52,612 nt of DNA, from positions 1-52,612 of the forward strand of contig JAZOVJ010000044.1 of assembly GCA_045658645.1 (NCBI GenBank), given 5' to 3'. The DNA is from UBA1738 sp045658645 (GTDB taxonomy: Bacteria; Bacillota; Clostridia; UBA1381). The translations under genes were made by a program, and so were the position numbers. Under the pieces are notes generated by a model, which searched no databases, was not told the origin of the DNA, and saw only the letters and a list, made by a program, of their open reading frames with translations. Within the stretch, counting starts at the first letter, position 1, and each line of letters starts with the position of its first letter. Shown here one piece after another: positions 50,132 to 52,612 of this stretch.

Positions 50132-51226
50132 ATGATTGTTAGAAGCTTATCCGTGGCAAATTTCCGTAATTACAGGCAGGAAAAGATAAACTTTGCAGAA
50201 AACACCAATGTTATTTACGGGAATAATGCCCAGGGAAAAACCAACCTTTTAGAAGCCGTTTATCTGTTTTCCCACGGCAAAAGCCACCGAACAAAGTCCG
50301 ACTCCGAGCTTGTATCCTTTGGTCAGGATTTTGCAAGGCTTTCTCTTGAATTTGCCGATAAGGACAGGGAGTACAGAGCTGCATTTTACCTTGAGGCAAA
50401 CGGCAAAAAAAGAGTTAAGATAAACAATGTGCCTATAACAAAACTGTCTATGCTGATGAGGTACTTAAACGTGGTGATGTTTTCACCCGAAGACCTTGAC
50501 ATAATAAAGGGCGCACCGCAAATAAGGCGTAAGTTTTTAGACGAGGCAATAAGCCAGCTATATCCTGTGTATCTTAAAACCCTGATATCATACCACAAGA
50601 ACCTTGCGCAGAAAAATAACCTTTTGAAAAAACTGCGTATTCAGGGCAAAACCGAAGACGATATGCTTTTAGTATGGAACGAGCAGATTGCAGAAGACGG
50701 CAGTAAGATTATGGAATACAGGCGTGATTTTTTAGAGGCGATATCCAAGTTTGCGACTGAAATTCATAAAAACATAAGCGGTGAAAAGCTGACATTACAG
50801 TACGTTCAAAGCGTGGAATGTGACGAGATAAACAAAGAGAATTTTCTTGAGAAACTAAATCAGGGAATGGCTCGAGAGATTGAAAACGGGTCAAGCCTTT
50901 ACGGTATTCAAAGAGACGATTTGAAAATTTTTATAAATGACCGTGAGGCAAAAACCTATGCTTCACAGGGTCAGCAAAGAACCGCTGTATTAAGCATTAA
51001 AATGGCACAAATGGAGCATATAAACGAAGTCCGAGGAGAATACCCTGTACTGCTTTTGGACGACATAATGAGCGAGCTTGATATTACAAGACGACAGTTT
51101 TTGACCGAGAAAATACGTGGGAAACAGGTTATTATAACCTGCACTGATGCAGAAGAGGAAAACCCTGTCGGCACTGAGTTTTTCAGGGTGGAGGCAGGAA
51201 AAATTATAAAGGATAATAAGCTATGA
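50132..51226 (+). CDS. recF: DNA replication and repair protein RecF
   Basis: RecF helps load RecA at gaps. The 364-residue SMC-like protein has Walker A VIYGNNAQGKTNLLEAVYLFS, VMFSPEDLDIIKGAPQIRRKFLDEAISQ, the ABC signature region (SQGQQRTAVLSIKMAQ) and Walker B PVLLLDDIMSELD. It follows yaaA by 2 bp and overlaps remB by 4 bases. Confidence 0.96.
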   Translation: MIVRSLSVANFRNYRQEKINFAENTNVIYGNNAQGKTNLLEAVYLFSHGKSHRTKSDSELVSFGQDFARLSLEFADKDREYRAAFYLEANGKKRVKINNVPITKLSMLMRYLNVVMFSPEDLDIIKGAPQIRRKFLDEAISQLYPVYLKTLISYHKNLAQKNNLLKKLRIQGKTEDDMLLVWNEQIAEDGSKIMEYRRDFLEAISKFATEIHKNISGEKLTLQYVQSVECDEINKENFLEKLNQGMAREIENGSSLYGIQRDDLKIFINDREAKTYASQGQQRTAVLSIKMAQMEHINEVRGEYPVLLLDDIMSELDITRRQFLTEKIRGKQVIITCTDAEEENPVGTEFFRVEAGKIIKDNKL

Positions 51227-51489
51227 TGTATCTTCATTTAGGAAACGATGTTGTTGTGGATATGAGTACGGTTGTGGGTATATTCGATATGGATAACACA
51301 ACGGTATCACATCAGACACGAAACTTTTTGCAAAAAGCACAAAAGGACGGGATTGTAATTGACGTGGCAGAGGACTTGCCAAAATCATTTATCGTAACCG
51401 AATCAGGCGGAAAAACCTGTGTATATATATCATCACTGGCATCAAGAACACTTTACGGAAGAACAAAATCTGATAATTATTTGAATTAG
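51223..51489 (+). CDS. remB: Extracellular matrix regulator RemB-like protein (DUF370, YaaB)
   Basis: An 88-residue DUF370 protein: MYLHLGNDVVVDMSTVVGIFDMDNTTVSH and KSFIVTESGGKTCVYISSLASRTLYGR. RemB/YaaB family members sit between recF and gyrB in Firmicutes and act in biofilm-matrix control in Bacillus. The ATG overlaps the recF stop (ATGA); the next codon is also ATG. Confidence 0.92.
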   Translation: MMYLHLGNDVVVDMSTVVGIFDMDNTTVSHQTRNFLQKAQKDGIVIDVAEDLPKSFIVTESGGKTCVYISSLASRTLYGRTKSDNYLN

Positions 51490-51500
51490 GAGTTATAGTA

Positions 51501-52612
51501 ATGGAAAAAGTTGAAACAAGATATGACGAAAACCAAATACAAGTCTTAGAAGGTCTGGAAGCGGTAAGAAAAAGACCAGGTATGTACATCGGTAGTACCG
51601 GTCCAAGAGGTCTGCACCATTTGGTATATGAAATCGTAGACAACAGTGTGGACGAAGCATTAGCGGGATACTGTAAGTCTATCAGCGTTACCATTCAGAA
51701 AGACAATTCCATCAAAGTAGAAGATGACGGTAGAGGTATGCCGGTTGACAAGCATCCGAAACTGGGTATCCCTGCGGTAGAAGTTATTCATACAGTATTA
51801 CATGCTGGTGGTAAGTTCGGCGGCGGCGGATACAAAGTATCCGGTGGTCTTCACGGGGTAGGTGCATCTGTAGTAAATGCCCTTTCCACAAAGATGGAAG
51901 TTGAAGTAAAGAGAAACGGTAAGATTTATAAGCAGGAATATGAAAGAGGTAAGACAACTATGCCTCTGACAGAAATCGGCGAATCCAAGAAGACAGGTTC
52001 TACATCTATCTTCTGGCCGGATCCAGAAATCTTTACAGAAACAACAGAATATGACTATGAAACTCTGCAGCACAGACTGAGAGAAATGGCCTTCTTAAAC
52101 AAAGGCATCAAAATCTCCCTGGCTGATGAAAGAGAAGGTCAGAAAAAGAAGGAAGTCTTCCATTACGAAGGCGGCCTGAAGGAATTCGTGCAGCACCTGA
52201 ATAAGAATAAGGAAGCGGTCTGCGACCCGATCTATATCAAGGGGGAAAATGGAGGGATCCTGGTGGAGATCGCGGTTCAGTATATCAACGAGTTCCATGA
52301 AAATGTACTGGGCTTTTGCAATAACATTTTCAACGCGGAAGGCGGAACGCATCTGACAGGCTTCAAGACCGCATTTACAACGGTCATGAATACCTATGCG
52401 CGGGAGCTGGGGATCCTGAAGGAGAAGGATACGAACTTTACCGGCGCGGATATCCGGAACGGGATGACGGCCGTGATCTCGATCCGGCATCCGCAGCCGT
52501 CCTTCGAAGGACAGACCAAGACCAAGCTGGACAATGCGGATGCTGCGAAAGCGGTATCGAAGGTCACCTCCGATGAGATCACGCTGTTTTTTGACAAGAA
52601 TCTCACAACGCT
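51501..52612 (+). CDS. gyrB: DNA gyrase subunit B, N-terminal part (3' end outside window)
   Basis: The frame stays open from ATG at 51501 (after GGAG) to the edge, about 370 codons. GHKL ATPase motifs are EIVDNSVDEALAG, EDDGRGMPV, HAGGKFGGGGYKVSGGLHGVGASVVNALS, and the transducer-domain QTKTKL with its ATP-contacting Lys. The residues after QTKTKL read DNADAAKAV, instead of the usual LGNSEV-type sequence. Codon use differs from the rest: I counted 20 ATC, 4 ATT and 1 ATA for Ile, and GC is about 52% from 52201 on. Identity is certain; origin of this DNA is not (see findings). Confidence 0.95.
   Translation, partial: MEKVETRYDENQIQVLEGLEAVRKRPGMYIGSTGPRGLHHLVYEIVDNSVDEALAGYCKSISVTIQKDNSIKVEDDGRGMPVDKHPKLGIPAVEVIHTVLHAGGKFGGGGYKVSGGLHGVGASVVNALSTKMEVEVKRNGKIYKQEYERGKTTMPLTEIGESKKTGSTSIFWPDPEIFTETTEYDYETLQHRLREMAFLNKGIKISLADEREGQKKKEVFHYEGGLKEFVQHLNKNKEAVCDPIYIKGENGGILVEIAVQYINEFHENVLGFCNNIFNAEGGTHLTGFKTAFTTVMNTYARELGILKEKDTNFTGADIRNGMTAVISIRHPQPSFEGQTKTKLDNADAAKAVSKVTSDEITLFFDKNLTT

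Overview
The window is a 52.6 kb piece of a bacterial chromosome, almost entirely core genes. The content points to an endospore-forming member of the Clostridia (Bacillota): a complete spoIIIA operon (AA to AH), spo0A, a gerW/ytfJ homologue, HrcA/CIRCE control of chaperones, a Gram-positive-type DnaK, GdpP, Asp23, ScpAB, RemB and the TIGR03960/TIGR03936 pair. GC is roughly 40% where I counted by hand. Genus cannot be assigned from sequence reading alone. I see no tRNA, rRNA, CRISPR array, prophage, insertion sequence or classical defence island.

Layout. 1-5400 (+): 3' end of hemW, then a CIRCE-controlled hrcA-grpE-dnaK-dnaJ operon. 5417-8734 (-): polysaccharide deacetylase, class II aldolase, a Cys-rich protein and an OGG-type glycosylase. 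8897-12418 (+): M18 aminopeptidase, a membrane protein, a SigB/F/G-type sigma factor, then a TPP riboswitch and thiT. 12494-14295 (-): Nudix hydrolase, MTA/SAH nucleosidase, phosphoribosyltransferase. 14497-21655 (+): gdpP, rplI, dnaB, tilS, ftsH and a DUF1858 protein. 22034-24281: rodA (+) convergent with a zinc-ribbon/YARHG membrane protein (-). 24518-32505 (+): carD, ispD, ispF, spoIIIAA-AH, asp23-like and spo0A. 32591-33325 (-): a membrane protein. 33537-39189 (+): an M50 protease, scpA, scpB, a DUF2953 gene, gerW/ytfJ, a radical SAM protein and a TIGR03936 protein. 39228-41656 (-): groEL, groES (second CIRCE) and a BofC-like lipoprotein. 41818-45599 (+): class A PBP and mgtE. 45654-45794 (-): a tiny Asn-rich protein. 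45944-52612 (+): recJ, rel, yaaA, recF, remB and a truncated gyrB.

How it works together. HrcA, encoded here, should repress both chaperone operons through the two CIRCE sites. Sporulation is represented by the master regulator with candidate 0A boxes upstream, the mother-cell-to-forespore channel and GerW. Cell-wall genes (rodA, class A PBP, deacetylase, a BofC-like lipoprotein) are scattered, and I find two near-identical WalR-type boxes near rodA and the YARHG gene. Second-messenger enzymes for c-di-AMP (GdpP) and (p)ppGpp (Rel) are both present.

No large undescribed system is evident. The most unusual points are: gyrB at the right edge has base and codon usage unlike the rest, suggesting transfer or a chimeric contig; a 46-residue protein that is more than half Asn; shared WalR-like boxes; phased 0A boxes with an orphan Shine-Dalgarno upstream of spo0A; a mirror-image divergent promoter with an operator-like repeat at 8778-8862; and recF-remB-gyrB attached to recJ-rel instead of dnaA-dnaN.
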